Of a DNA stretch of 64,000 nucleotides, positions 19,323 to 28,516 are shown piece by piece. The translations under genes and the position numbers were made by a program. The notes under the pieces are model-generated. The model made no database searches, was not told where the DNA came from, and saw only the letters and a program-made list of their open reading frames with translations. Within the stretch, counting starts at the first letter, position 1. Each line of letters starts with the position of its first letter. Source of the stretch: Hahnella aquatica (GTDB lineage: Bacteria; Pseudomonadota; Gammaproteobacteria; Burkholderiales; Burkholderiaceae_A); contig OZ239144.1 in the NCBI GenBank assembly GCA_965194505.1, positions 186,001 through 250,000 of the forward strand, given 5' to 3'.

Positions 19323-21082
19323 GCTGCCGCCTCGGCTGTGTCGGTCGAGCGCCGATATAAATCCTGGTACAGACCGGGTGAACTAATGAGCAAGTTATGG
19401 GTTCCTGATTGCACAACTCGGCCCTGCTTCATCACAACAATCGAGTCTGCTGCCTCAACGGTGCTAAGTCGATGTGCAACGATGATCGTCGTGCGACCCA
19501 GTCGAAGACGGTGAATGGCCTCTTGAATGAGCAGCTCAGACTCGTTGTCTAACGCGGACGTGGCTTCATCAAATATAACAATGGGAGCATCCTTGAGAAA
19601 GGATCTGGCAATGGCAAGTCGTTGTCGCTGTCCACCACTCAACTGAACTCCGTTGTCGCCAATAACTGTGTTTTCACCAAGGGGAAGAGACTCAACGAAG
19701 TCGAGGAGCGCCGCGCTCGAAATCGCGTTAAGCACTTCTGCATCTGTGGCCGTTGGGCGGCCATATCTCACATTATTCAAAATGCTATCGTTGAAAAGAG
19801 TTATGTCTTGCGTGACGAGAGAAATCTGTTGGCGCAGAGAATCGAGTCTGATTGAGCGTGTGTCGATCTCGTCAATTGTTATACGACCTTGATTAATCTC
19901 GTAAAGTCTTGGAATGGCATGTGCCAGTGTGGTTTTTCCGCCCCCACTTGGACCAACCACAGCGCAGGTACTGCCAGCTGGTATGTGTATGGAGACGCCA
20001 GACAACGCAGGCTCACTGCGGGATGGGTAAGTAAGGGTAACGGACTCGAACCTAATGTCACCTGCAGCGCGTTCAATCAACTTGTCACCGGTCTCAACTT
20101 CAGATGGCTGGTCAAGCATTGAGAACACATTTTGGGAGGCAGCAAGTCCCTGTTGGAGTTGCCCGTTGATGCTCGCTAGATGCTTGAGTGGGCTAAACAT
20201 CATGAGCATTGCAGTAATGAACGATACGAAGTCCCCGACAGTGGCTTCACCCGCTCGCGACTGAAACAAAGCCAGCGTAATAACGACGGCCACACCAATG
20301 GCTGCTATAAATTGACTGATGGGGGACTGTAGTGAGGAGGCAACCGCAAGCCGCATCGCTTGTCCTCTGTAAGCATTGTTCGCCACATCGAACTTGGCCT
20401 GCTCTGCGTTCCTGCCATTAAATATTTTGATCACTTTTTGGGCCGAGATAGCTTCTTCGACAATCTTGGTCAGTTGGCCGATAAAGTGCAGGTAGCGGTG
20501 GCTTATGCCTCGCATCCTCCGAGAAAAGTAGAGCGACATTAACGCGAGAAGGGGAGCTAAAAGCAGTATCACGAGCGTGAGCTTCCAGTTAAGCCAGATC
20601 ATCCATCCGAGCAAGCCTAATAGAACAAGAGAATCCCTTACAAGAATCGTGATGACGTTGGTTGCGGCCAGCAGCATGATCTGTGCCTCGGAGACCAGCT
20701 TCGAAATCAGTTCGCCCGATGAGGTTTGATCAAACCGTGAACAAGGAAACGAGACAATCTTGCCGAAAATCTCCGATCTGAGATCCCTAAGAACATTGTT
20801 GGAGATCCATTGGATGCTATAAGTGGAAGTGAAGCTAGATATACCTCTGACAACAAAGATAACAACCACAATGACGGGCGCCCACCAAATGTTAAAGCCC
20901 TCGCTGGGCTGCCCAAAACCATTGTCCAGCAGTGGCTTCATAAGAGCGGGGAAGGCAGTTTCGGTGGCTGCTGTGATGAGCATGGCACCAAAGCCAACAG
21001 CGAAGCCTACCCAATACTTGAGGGAGTATCTGAGTAATCGCCGGTAAACTTTGCCAATAGATTGGCTGGATCCGCTACTCAT
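19319..21082 (-). CDS. msbA: Lipid A-core flippase MsbA (ABC exporter)
   Basis: A 587-aa half-transporter. Six N-terminal membrane helices come first (to about residue 315), then a complete ATP-binding domain: Walker A GPSGGGKTT, signature LSGGQRQRLAIARS, Walker B IVIFDEATSALD and the switch His in VAHRLST. It homodimerises in the inner membrane and flips lipid A-core from cytoplasmic to periplasmic leaflet. Its location inside an LPS glycosyltransferase operon, coupled on both sides by ATGA overlaps, supports MsbA rather than a drug exporter. Confidence 0.94.
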   Translation of the reverse strand: MSSGSSQSIGKVYRRLLRYSLKYWVGFAVGFGAMLITAATETAFPALMKPLLDNGFGQPSEGFNIWWAPVIVVVIFVVRGISSFTSTYSIQWISNNVLRDLRSEIFGKIVSFPCSRFDQTSSGELISKLVSEAQIMLLAATNVITILVRDSLVLLGLLGWMIWLNWKLTLVILLLAPLLALMSLYFSRRMRGISHRYLHFIGQLTKIVEEAISAQKVIKIFNGRNAEQAKFDVANNAYRGQAMRLAVASSLQSPISQFIAAIGVAVVITLALFQSRAGEATVGDFVSFITAMLMMFSPLKHLASINGQLQQGLAASQNVFSMLDQPSEVETGDKLIERAAGDIRFESVTLTYPSRSEPALSGVSIHIPAGSTCAVVGPSGGGKTTLAHAIPRLYEINQGRITIDEIDTRSIRLDSLRQQISLVTQDITLFNDSILNNVRYGRPTATDAEVLNAISSAALLDFVESLPLGENTVIGDNGVQLSGGQRQRLAIARSFLKDAPIVIFDEATSALDNESELLIQEAIHRLRLGRTTIIVAHRLSTVEAADSIVVMKQGRVVQSGTHNLLISSPGLYQDLYRRSTDTAEAAA

Positions 21083-21894
21083 TGGACAGGATACTCTAGG
21101 CCCTTGAGCGCACAGGTTTTGAAATTTGATATTGCTTGATTGAGGACGGCTCTATTCTTTTCTTCGGAATCGCGACTCGCTTCCGGATGCCATAAATGTA
21201 GAACAGGTGAGCTATACCTTAGGCTCTTGACACGAAGACCACTGTTAATGAGTCGTATGGCGAACTCCGAGTCCTCATATCCCCAACCCTCCAATTGCTC
21301 CTCAAAGCCTCCGACTTTAATTGCATCTTGCCGAGAGACCGAGAAATTGCACCCACGAACGAGAGCATAGTCTTTTGGTTTGCTTAGCCGCCAACCCCAA
21401 TCGGGCAGCGATATGAATGGTGAAATACGGTTGATGTCTCCGCGAAGGTACCTGTAGAGCCACATCAGCGAACTCCTGCTTGGCTGCCCGCTGTGGTTGG
21501 CACTACTCTCTATGCGCTTTGTATATCCTGCGCTGAGCAGAACCCTCTGACCTGCACATACAACTTTGGGTTCATAAAGCATCCGATGAGACGAGACAAA
21601 GTCGCTCATTGGGATACAGTCGCCGTCGAGAAAGATAAGAAGGTCTGCCTTTGATGCGCAAATGGCTTGATTGAGTATGCGCGTTTTGCGAAAACCTTCG
21701 TCTGGCTGCCACAGGTGCTTGATACAGGGAAGGCTGCTACAGAAGGACTCGATGAGTATTCGGGTATCTGCTGTTGATCCATCATCGGCGATGATGATCT
21801 CAGTGGGTTGCTCCGTTTGACTCGCCAAGCCTCTTAATACAAGTGAGAGGGCTTTGGGGCGATTGTAGGTGCTCAGAACAACCGCGACGTTCAT
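21079..21894 (-). CDS. Family 2 glycosyltransferase with galactosyltransferase-like C-terminus
   Basis: A 271-aa protein with two recognisable parts. The N-terminal GT-A domain has VVLSTYNRPKALSLVL, IIIADDGSTADT and the metal motif LDGDCIP. The second part is RGCNFSVSRQDAIKVGGFEEQLEGWGYEDSEF, like the C-terminal domain of beta-1,4-galactosyltransferases and chondroitin-polymerase-type enzymes. It probably transfers Gal, GalNAc or GlcNAc to a surface glycan. It overlaps its neighbours by ATGA on both sides. Confidence 0.9.
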   Translation of the reverse strand: MNVAVVLSTYNRPKALSLVLRGLASQTEQPTEIIIADDGSTADTRILIESFCSSLPCIKHLWQPDEGFRKTRILNQAICASKADLLIFLDGDCIPMSDFVSSHRMLYEPKVVCAGQRVLLSAGYTKRIESSANHSGQPSRSSLMWLYRYLRGDINRISPFISLPDWGWRLSKPKDYALVRGCNFSVSRQDAIKVGGFEEQLEGWGYEDSEFAIRLINSGLRVKSLRYSSPVLHLWHPEASRDSEEKNRAVLNQAISNFKTCALKGLEYPVQ

Positions 21895-22832
21895 TGGCTC
21901 AACGAAAACTCTAGTGTCTGAATTGGCGTTAGCTTCCGAACGTACAACTCTGCAGGAAGCCTCTTAAGCCGTTGGATGGGACGCTGCCACCCTCCACCCA
22001 CGGAGAGATACTCAATCCACCCTTTTGTATCAAGTCGATGAAGCGTGCGGTCAATTGTGTGCCTTTGGGGGAGTGCACCCGGTTTGGGTAAGTCTCTACG
22101 CCCAAAGAGCACTCTGATGTTCCCGTTGTCGACAACGCGAAGGGGAGCGAACCACTCGTCCGCAGCGAAAAGCAGGGTGGCCGTGCTGTAGTAAATCAAA
22201 TGCGCCTGAAAAAATATGTTGGCTGGAGAGGCATCTGCTTGTTCAATGTTTGGTACTTCGATCAACGCATACCCGCCTGGAACGGTAAGTGCGTAGAGTG
22301 CCTCAAACACAGCCTTCGGGTTGGGCATATGTTCGAGAACGTGGAACATGCTGACGACTTGATAGCTGCCGGCAGGCACATCCGATAGTTCTCGTGTCTG
22401 AACCTCAATCCCGTAAGCATCTCTGGCGAACTCCGAGTACCCATGATTTGGTTCAATTCCAACTGATACGAACCCATGCTTCTGGGCTGCGTAGACCACT
22501 TCGCCTCCGCCAGCGCCCACGTCGAGATGTGTGATGCCTGACGGCCCCTTACCCTGCTCAGCCAAGCCCGAGATAAGAAACTCAATCCGTTGTTTTGCCG
22601 CAATGCCAGCACGGAAGATATGCTTATTCTTGGGTTGATATGTCTTTTTGTAGTCGGTTCGATAGTGATGGGAATAGTAGGCCCTGAGCGCGTCCTCTGT
22701 TGGAAGTGGCGACTGCTGAACCAATCCGCAAGACAAGCACATCCTTACATCAAGAGGCTTCTTGCTCTTCGCATCTTTCGAAGAAACCGGCCTCTCAAGA
22801 GGAGAGCGGCAGAGAACACATTCGCTGGTCAG
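21891..22832 (-). CDS. Zinc-ribbon SAM methyltransferase, probable non-ATG start
   Basis: A class I SAM methyltransferase with LDVGAGGGEVVYAAQ (motif I), VVSMFHVLEHMPNP and GGYALIEVPN. From the first ATG (22742) it begins MCLSCGLVQQSPLP, half of a zinc ribbon. Reading the same frame upstream to CTG 22832 adds 30 residues that contain CVLC and complete a CxxC...CxxC ribbon, as in sugar-modifying methyltransferases of polysaccharide clusters. AGAAGG lies seven bases before that CTG, and an in-frame TAA sits at 22860-22858, so no ATG, GTG or TTG is available between. The longer product is 313 aa. It lies 11 bp after pagL and overlaps the next gene by ATGA. The substrate is probably a sugar nucleotide or glycan. 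Confidence 0.85.
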   Translation of the reverse strand: MTSECVLCRSPLERPVSSKDAKSKKPLDVRMCLSCGLVQQSPLPTEDALRAYYSHHYRTDYKKTYQPKNKHIFRAGIAAKQRIEFLISGLAEQGKGPSGITHLDVGAGGGEVVYAAQKHGFVSVGIEPNHGYSEFARDAYGIEVQTRELSDVPAGSYQVVSMFHVLEHMPNPKAVFEALYALTVPGGYALIEVPNIEQADASPANIFFQAHLIYYSTATLLFAADEWFAPLRVVDNGNIRVLFGRRDLPKPGALPQRHTIDRTLHRLDTKGWIEYLSVGGGWQRPIQRLKRLPAELYVRKLTPIQTLEFSLSQ

Positions 22833-22843
22833 GGGAGACCCTT

Positions 22844-23380
22844 CTAGAACGAAACTTTAAGGGAGAGCATGTGGAGATCCAAGCCGGGGTTGCTGGAACT
22901 GATTCCAGCGTTCGAGTAGTGGATGAACCTGTAGCCTAGATGCACCTGTTCCGCAGTGAGCCTCACGCCCACCCCGAGCATGTCTCCGAATTGAAAGTGG
23001 GTGCCCATTTCTTTGGATGCGTTGATCCGCTTGTTGTCGAAGTAATTCACGCCGATCCCCACCTCGGCATAAAGCGGGCTGTCGACCATCGTAAGGCGTA
23101 ACATCGGCGACGCACCTACAATGATTGAATTGCTCCCGCCGCTTCCCCTACCCTCCACGTTTCCAATCGACGCCTCAACCCGCAGGGATCCTTGCCATTT
23201 GTCTGAGAATTTCTTGCTCCAAAGAGCGGGGCTAGCCACAAATTGAACACCGTACACCCTTGCGTCCGATCCTTCGCCGCCGCTGATCGCCACTTCGTTG
23301 GAGTGTGCAACCTGAAAGACAGAAAAGTAAGCAAGAGCAATTACGGCAAGACGCGACGTCGAAGATAACCTACGGTTCAT
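22844..23380 (-). CDS. pagL: Lipid A 3-O-deacylase (PagL)
   Basis: Outer-membrane beta-barrel enzyme that removes the 3-O-linked acyl chain of lipid A. From ATG 23380 the 178-aa precursor has a signal peptide (MNRRLSSTSRLAVIALAYFS...AHS). The catalytic segment FIHYSNAGI holds the His and Ser of the PagL dyad with the usual N-A after it, and the chain ends in Phe, the outer-membrane assembly signal. An upstream in-frame ATG at 23440 would spoil the signal peptide. It is the first gene of the msbA operon, tying lipid A remodelling to LPS assembly. Confidence 0.88.
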   Translation of the reverse strand: MNRRLSSTSRLAVIALAYFSVFQVAHSNEVAISGGEGSDARVYGVQFVASPALWSKKFSDKWQGSLRVEASIGNVEGRGSGGSNSIIVGASPMLRLTMVDSPLYAEVGIGVNYFDNKRINASKEMGTHFQFGDMLGVGVRLTAEQVHLGYRFIHYSNAGISSSNPGLDLHMLSLKVSF

Positions 23381-23544
23381 TGGGAAAATCCCTAATTTTA
23401 CTAACGGTAAATGATAACTGGTTTTAACGTTGGACTCCACTCAAAGTCAATGAGCGATTCCTCGCGTTCACTAACGGCGGTGTACATGAACCTGTAGGCG
23501 AAGTGGTAACATTTTGGAAATTATAAAATTATTGAAAAAGTGAG

Positions 23545-24297
23545 ATGACCTTGCGATCTGCTTGGAAAAAGTTGAGGCAATCAATTGCTCGACGGCTACT
23601 GAAAAACCCCTTCGATGTCGCCCATTATTTATGTGTGGGTAATGGTTTGGAAGTGGGGGCTATGAGCTCACCGTACCCTTTTGGGGGGCGATGTGTTGTT
23701 GAGTATGCCGACATTCATGATGAAACAACACTAAAGAATATTATCGACAAAATACCTTTACCGAATTTGTATAGAGGGAAATTTGTTAAGGCGACTTATC
23801 AACTCAAGGCACCTCGCTACGGTCTTGATATGATTAAATCTAATTCGTTGGATTTTGTTTTTTCCTCGCATTCTCTGGAGCATACCCCGAACCCTATTTG
23901 GGCCTTGATTGACCAACTCCGTGTTTGCAGGCCGGGGGGGGTGGTTTACGCAGTAATTCCAAACAAAAGGTTTACGTATGACTGTCATAGAAATGCAACG
24001 TCTGTTGAAACTCTAATCAAAAAGTATAGAGACCAAGATTTCCAACACACTATAGAACAGGCGCTAGATATTGTTCTTAACACAATTGACCACCCACTAT
24101 ATAAAGATAATAGACATAGGGCGCAAGAGTATGCCCGTCAAATCATAAAAGACGGCGAAGGCATACACCATTTCTATGTCTTTGATGAGGTAAACACACT
24201 TGAGATGTTGAAATTTGTTTCGGATGCTACAACCGCGAAAATTGAATACTTTTCCTCTGCCGAATTGGGGGATATTCGGTTTGCACTCAGGAGGTGA
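23545..24297 (+). CDS. SAM-dependent methyltransferase (class I), AT-rich gene
   Basis: A 250-aa protein with a weak motif I (GLEVGAMSSPYPF), the SSHSLEHTPNP segment and PGGVVYAVIPNKRFTYDCHR, as in methyltransferases found in glycan clusters. The start is ATG 23545 behind AAAGTGAG. It is divergent from pagL with 164 bp between the two starts. Its base composition and codon use are clearly AT-richer than the genes on either side, suggesting acquisition. The substrate is unknown. Confidence 0.75.
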   Translation: MTLRSAWKKLRQSIARRLLKNPFDVAHYLCVGNGLEVGAMSSPYPFGGRCVVEYADIHDETTLKNIIDKIPLPNLYRGKFVKATYQLKAPRYGLDMIKSNSLDFVFSSHSLEHTPNPIWALIDQLRVCRPGGVVYAVIPNKRFTYDCHRNATSVETLIKKYRDQDFQHTIEQALDIVLNTIDHPLYKDNRHRAQEYARQIIKDGEGIHHFYVFDEVNTLEMLKFVSDATTAKIEYFSSAELGDIRFALRR

Positions 24298-24331
24298 GAG
24301 CCACTCGCGACATGGCAAATATTGGTCTTTA

Positions 24332-26536
24332 CTATAAAATGATATGGTCTGGCCTCTTACCAGCGGCGTATCTTCTATATACTGTTTGGAAAGCCTCCTC
24401 TAAGTGTGAACAATATGCTCGGCAATCAAAAAGCGAAGAACTATCGACTCTCTCGTTTACATCGAATCGCAATTCATCAAGCGCTTCAAAATTGCTGCCA
24501 TATTTTATAGCCAAATCTATGTAGGCCTGATAGCTTCGGGTAACCATATGCTCCATACCGAGCGTCCGCAAAAGGCTCTTACCAACTCTACTAGGGAATG
24601 TCGAGCCCTCGAGTGTCAATATGGGAACTGAAACCCATAGCGCATCACTGGCGGTGGTGTGGGCGTTATACGGAAATGTATCGAGAAAGAGGTCAAGTTC
24701 AGCCAGTTCAAGCAGATAGTGATCATAGGACGTGCGACAGACAAACACAAGTCTGTCAGGATTCACATCGAGATTCTTTGCTTCTTGAGTCAGATTTTTT
24801 TTCGCCTGTTCGTTGTCAGAGAGAAGCTTAAGCTTAGAGCCGGGCACTGAGGACAGAATTTTCATCCAACACTTGAATATCTCTGGAGTTATTTTGTAGT
24901 TATTATTGAGACATCCAAATAGCACCTGCCTCGGTTTTGGACGGTTTGCGAAGTGAACACGCTCCTTGGTTCTCTGCCGGTCATTGGGCTGGTAGCAATC
25001 TGGCAGCCATATTATCTTCTCCGAGTAGTGTATTGCAGATGCTCTTGGTACTACAACAGAGTCTGCAATTATATAATCCATGGAAGAAGATCCAAGTGTC
25101 CCTGGAAAACCCAAGTAGTTAATCTGAATCGGGGCCACCCTTTTTGAAAATACACCGTTTCGACCTTCGCCGAAAAATCCATTTAGATTTACTGCAATAT
25201 CAATCTCCAGATCCTTGCATAACTTCAATACTGCGTCGTCTGAGCTCTGGCCAATGAAAAATGTTTTGTCAAAAGCTTCGTTAAGTCGTTTCCTTAGTGG
25301 TGAGTTATCATCGAAACCGTTGTCAAGCGCATAAACACTGAATTGACTCTTGTTATGAGACTCGATCACGCCTACAAGAAGCAGAGCGGTTGCGTGCTGC
25401 CTGAACTCTCCAATTATATAAGCAACCTTTATTTTTTCATTTACTTTTTTTCTCACGAATAAATGCTGTTTCGCTGATGGCCAGTTTGCATCGTAATATA
25501 GCGTCGCGCAGGTTTTTAGAAGGTGCTCTGATTGGCAGAGCGCTTGAAATCCAAACGGCTCGGCAACTTTTCTACCTTTATTGACCATTTTTAATAGCGC
25601 ATCGAGATTATCCTGGTAAGTCGCCCAGGAGCAAGCGCGCATATTCTGATGGAGGGCCTTGCCAAGTAAAAAATCTGTCGTCTTTGACAGCTTGCTTGCT
25701 GTATAGAATGAGCTTGAGGATCCTTCGTGGTCGCCCAACTTCGCAAGAATATCGCCTTCTAGTGCCCAGTACCTTGATTCGTGTGGATTCTTGTTCTTAA
25801 GGTTTTTGCAATCGTCCAAGGCAGACTTATGCTTAGCATTTTTTAGCTTTGCGTCAATCAACGCGAAAGTTATCTCATCAGAGTTCGGGTTTAGCTGGTG
25901 AGCTTTTACTAGACTCCGCTCTGCTCCTGAATAATCCAGAAGTTCAACTTGGCATATGCCAAGGTTTTGCCATAATCGATAATTCAGGGAGTCCGACCTA
26001 ACAAGATCTGATAAAAGCACTGAGGCCCGATCACTTTGACCCAATTTAATTAAGCAAGCGCTATAGCTGATGAGTACCTCTGGATGGTTGGGGTAGATAG
26101 AGAGAATGCTTTCAAATTCTTTTCGAGCTAAGTTGTAAGTTGCAGCTTCTAAATACGTCTCTGCCAGATTGAATTTATAGAGAAGGTTATCTGGTTGCGA
26201 TCGGGCTGCCTGTTTTAGTAGGGTGACTGCCTCCTTTTTCTTCCCAGAGGCTCGAAATGACAAGGCGACGTTGTTGAGAAAGTCGTTTGACATCGGGTAC
26301 TTAGCTTTGCAACGCTGGAAAAGCTCTATGGCTTTTGAAAACCGACCTAACTTGTAGTAGCACCAGGCAAGGTTGCTGAAAACACCGTGATCCCGTTCCA
26401 ACTCAGCCCACATCGCGTCTTGTGGGATTGCTTCGAGACATTCTTGGGCAAGCTGATACCTTGCAGCCCTGAGATGAATTAAAGAGCTCTCGATCAGCTT
26501 CGATAGTTGGTTGTGGTCGTTACAGTGCTCGGTCAA
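24332..26536 (-). CDS. TPR protein with OGT/SPINDLY-type glycosyltransferase domain
   Basis: A 734-aa cytosolic protein. About residues 10-300 form TPR-like helical repeats (for example WAELERDHGVFSNLAWCYYK and KYPMSNDFLNNVALSFRASG). The C-terminal GT41 domain has KVAYIIGEFRQHATALLLVGV with the family His, INYLGFPGTLGSSSMDYIIAD, WLPDCYQPND, and the nucleotide-binding HTTASDALWVSVPILTLEGSTFPSRVGKSLL. GT41 enzymes O-glycosylate Ser/Thr of proteins with GlcNAc or fucose; bacterial targets are mostly unknown. The gene is AT-rich, convergent with the preceding methyltransferase gene and separate from the msbA operon, so protein glycosylation rather than LPS synthesis is plausible. Confidence 0.87.
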   Translation of the reverse strand: MTEHCNDHNQLSKLIESSLIHLRAARYQLAQECLEAIPQDAMWAELERDHGVFSNLAWCYYKLGRFSKAIELFQRCKAKYPMSNDFLNNVALSFRASGKKKEAVTLLKQAARSQPDNLLYKFNLAETYLEAATYNLARKEFESILSIYPNHPEVLISYSACLIKLGQSDRASVLLSDLVRSDSLNYRLWQNLGICQVELLDYSGAERSLVKAHQLNPNSDEITFALIDAKLKNAKHKSALDDCKNLKNKNPHESRYWALEGDILAKLGDHEGSSSSFYTASKLSKTTDFLLGKALHQNMRACSWATYQDNLDALLKMVNKGRKVAEPFGFQALCQSEHLLKTCATLYYDANWPSAKQHLFVRKKVNEKIKVAYIIGEFRQHATALLLVGVIESHNKSQFSVYALDNGFDDNSPLRKRLNEAFDKTFFIGQSSDDAVLKLCKDLEIDIAVNLNGFFGEGRNGVFSKRVAPIQINYLGFPGTLGSSSMDYIIADSVVVPRASAIHYSEKIIWLPDCYQPNDRQRTKERVHFANRPKPRQVLFGCLNNNYKITPEIFKCWMKILSSVPGSKLKLLSDNEQAKKNLTQEAKNLDVNPDRLVFVCRTSYDHYLLELAELDLFLDTFPYNAHTTASDALWVSVPILTLEGSTFPSRVGKSLLRTLGMEHMVTRSYQAYIDLAIKYGSNFEALDELRFDVNERVDSSSLFDCRAYCSHLEEAFQTVYRRYAAGKRPDHIIL

Positions 26537-26563
26537 GTTTTTCTTAGGCGCTGTTTGAAATAA

Positions 26564-26598
26564 AAAGAGCTCGGGACTGTGTCCCGAGCTCTTTCCGA
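26564..26598 (-). terminator. Porin terminator
   Basis: A perfect 14-bp stem AAAGAGCTCGGGAC/GTCCCGAGCTCTTT around a 3-nt loop (26564-26594), 14 bp beyond the porin stop. On the minus strand it is followed by a T-rich run, giving a strong intrinsic terminator for the highly expressed porin. Confidence 0.93.
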
Positions 26599-26607
26599 GG
26601 TAACGAC

Positions 26608-27708
26608 TTAGAACGTGTGGCGGACACCAACCGCAAAACCATCGTCTTTCAACGTGACATTGGAGGTGTTTGTGTTTTTCTGCTCACCCATGATCACGTA
26701 GGCCGTCGTACGCTTGCTGAGGCTGTAAAGAGCGCCGACTTGATACGACTTGGTGTCGAACGTTTTGGCTGTACCGCTTGTAACCTCCCCGTCAGACAAC
26801 TGACCGTACACCATCAGGTTTGCGCCGGTTTTCAACTGAATTCCAGCCTGAGTGACTTCCTGAGTGCGATCGGTTGCACCGTTAGTGCCTTTGGAGGTGG
26901 TGTCAGCGTACTGCAGGAATACCTTCGCAGGACCTATCGAGTAGGACGCACCGAACTGCTTGAGATCGTTTTCTGTGTTGGTCGCAGCGGCGGCTCCGGA
27001 TTCCTCCTCAGTGCTGCCGAGCGCAAGTCCTACGTCGAGTCCGCCGGCAGAGTACCGAACAGAGATATCTGTGACCGACAACTCATCCCGGCCCGCGATC
27101 GTACCGCTTGAGGTGCGTGAGGTCTCTACGTCATTCGATGCAAACATGACGCGAGCAGTGACGCCGTTGAAGTTCGGGCTGATATAAGTGACGCCGTTAG
27201 CTCGCTCAAGATCAGCTTCGGAGAGAAGGTTCGCACCCGCAACAGTGGAAGACGAATGCGTGGATGCACTCTCCAAACCTTTATAAAGTAGGCCTTCACC
27301 GACCATGTTGTTCGCGGCACCGGCCGTGTAGGCCTCTGCAAACAATTGGCTGGGAGTTTTGTCACGGCCGAGGTTGATGGTTCCGAACCCACCTGATAAG
27401 CCGACGATCAGCGTACGAGCGTTGTCCGTTCCCAGATTGAAGGCCGTGCTTCCGATTGCAGCCTCAGCCACAAAATGTGCCTTGAGACCACCACCCAGGT
27501 CCTCTGAGCCACGGAACCCAATCCGCTCACTCGACAATTGTCCGTTGGACGCGCCCGAGGCGAGCCCGACGGTGGCTGCCGTGCCGTTGTAGTTGGCGGA
27601 GTCAATATCCCTGATCCCCTTGTCAATCACACCGTACACTGATACCTGCGCAACAGCAGGCACGGCAACCGCAGCGGCCACGGCCGCAGCAATAAAATGC
27701 TTCTTCAT
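26608..27708 (-). CDS. General (Gram-negative type) porin 1
   Basis: A 366-aa trimeric outer-membrane porin of the Burkholderiales family. It has a 20-residue signal peptide (MKKHFIAAAVAAAVAVPAVA), mature start QVSVYGVIDKGI, RIGFRGSEDLGGGLKAHF in early strands, alternating strands throughout, LYSLSKRTTAYVIMG and a terminal RHTF with C-terminal Phe. It allows passive diffusion of small solutes. AGGAG precedes ATG 27708. It shares leader AGGAGAACATTGAATGAAGAAG-type sequence and signal peptide with porin 2 at 31853 but differs in the loops. Confidence 0.95.
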   Translation of the reverse strand: MKKHFIAAAVAAAVAVPAVAQVSVYGVIDKGIRDIDSANYNGTAATVGLASGASNGQLSSERIGFRGSEDLGGGLKAHFVAEAAIGSTAFNLGTDNARTLIVGLSGGFGTINLGRDKTPSQLFAEAYTAGAANNMVGEGLLYKGLESASTHSSSTVAGANLLSEADLERANGVTYISPNFNGVTARVMFASNDVETSRTSSGTIAGRDELSVTDISVRYSAGGLDVGLALGSTEEESGAAAATNTENDLKQFGASYSIGPAKVFLQYADTTSKGTNGATDRTQEVTQAGIQLKTGANLMVYGQLSDGEVTSGTAKTFDTKSYQVGALYSLSKRTTAYVIMGEQKNTNTSNVTLKDDGFAVGVRHTF

Positions 27709-28064
27709 TCAATGTTCTCCTAAGAGGTTGATTTGTACGTCTGGCGTCATAGACGCAAGACGACGCACTTGTGCACGTGGCTCAAGTATTCAGACTCTTG
27801 GCCGACAGAGCAACGCCGAAAGCCTGCTAGAAAGCCATACAAAGGCTCCATTGTTGTGTGTTTGCAACATGCGGGGCGCCGCACCGCAACACAGAAACTC
27901 GGTCTTAAAGAAGCCCGTAAAGCTGGCGGCGCCTTTTGTCATGGGTCTGCTCAACGTTTCTCTGGCAAAACATCCAGAAAAACCCCATACTTACGTAGTT
28001 ATGTCGGCCCTTGGCCGCCAAAACAACAACCACAAGGTCTGGGCCAATCCCAGGAAAGGAAAGC
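27709..28064. other. Divergent intergenic region, porin 1 and rplM
   Basis: A 356-bp gap between divergent genes. It must hold the porin promoter (minus) and the rplM-rpsI promoter (plus). I see a short GCGTC-ATA-GACGC hairpin just upstream of the porin ribosome site (about 27744-27756) but cannot place -35/-10 pairs with confidence. The open frames here show no protein-like composition. Confidence 0.6.
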
Positions 28065-28493
28065 ATGAAGACGTTCTCAGCCAAGGCGCACGATGTCGTG
28101 CACGATTGGTTTGTGGTCGACGCCACCGACAAGGTGCTCGGTCGGCTCGCATCCGAAATTGCCTCTCGCCTTCGCGGCAAACACAAGCCTGAATTCACCC
28201 CCCACGTCGACACCGGCGATTACATCGTTGTGGTCAATGCAGACAAGCTGCGCGTGACGGGTGCCAAGGCCACCGATAAGAAATACTTTCGTCACTCGGG
28301 CTACCCCGGCGGCATTTACGAGACCAACTTCGGGAAGATGCAGGACAAATTCCCGGGGCGGGCGCTCGAGATCGCCGTGAAGGGCATGCTGCCCAAGGGA
28401 CCGCTTGGCTACGCCATGATCAAGAAGCTCAAGGTCTACGCAGGCGACACCCATCCGCACTCGGCCCAGCAGCCCAAAGTGCTCTCCATCTAA
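28065..28493 (+). CDS. rplM: 50S ribosomal protein L13
   Basis: A 142-aa ribosomal protein of normal length. The start MKTFSAKAHDVVHDWFVVDA follows AGGAAAGGA. It contains VLGRLASEIASRLRGK, YFRHSGYPGG and GMLPKGPLG, all L13 landmarks. It is followed after 23 bp by rpsI, the universal pairing in bacteria. Confidence 0.98.
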   Translation: MKTFSAKAHDVVHDWFVVDATDKVLGRLASEIASRLRGKHKPEFTPHVDTGDYIVVVNADKLRVTGAKATDKKYFRHSGYPGGIYETNFGKMQDKFPGRALEIAVKGMLPKGPLGYAMIKKLKVYAGDTHPHSAQQPKVLSI

Positions 28494-28516
28494 CCGAACA
28501 AAAGGATACCCACACA

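Noticed and set aside
27733..28068. A 111-codon frame before rplM
   Set aside because: Basic, Arg/Thr-rich composition, no plausible start context, and it covers the divergent promoter region.
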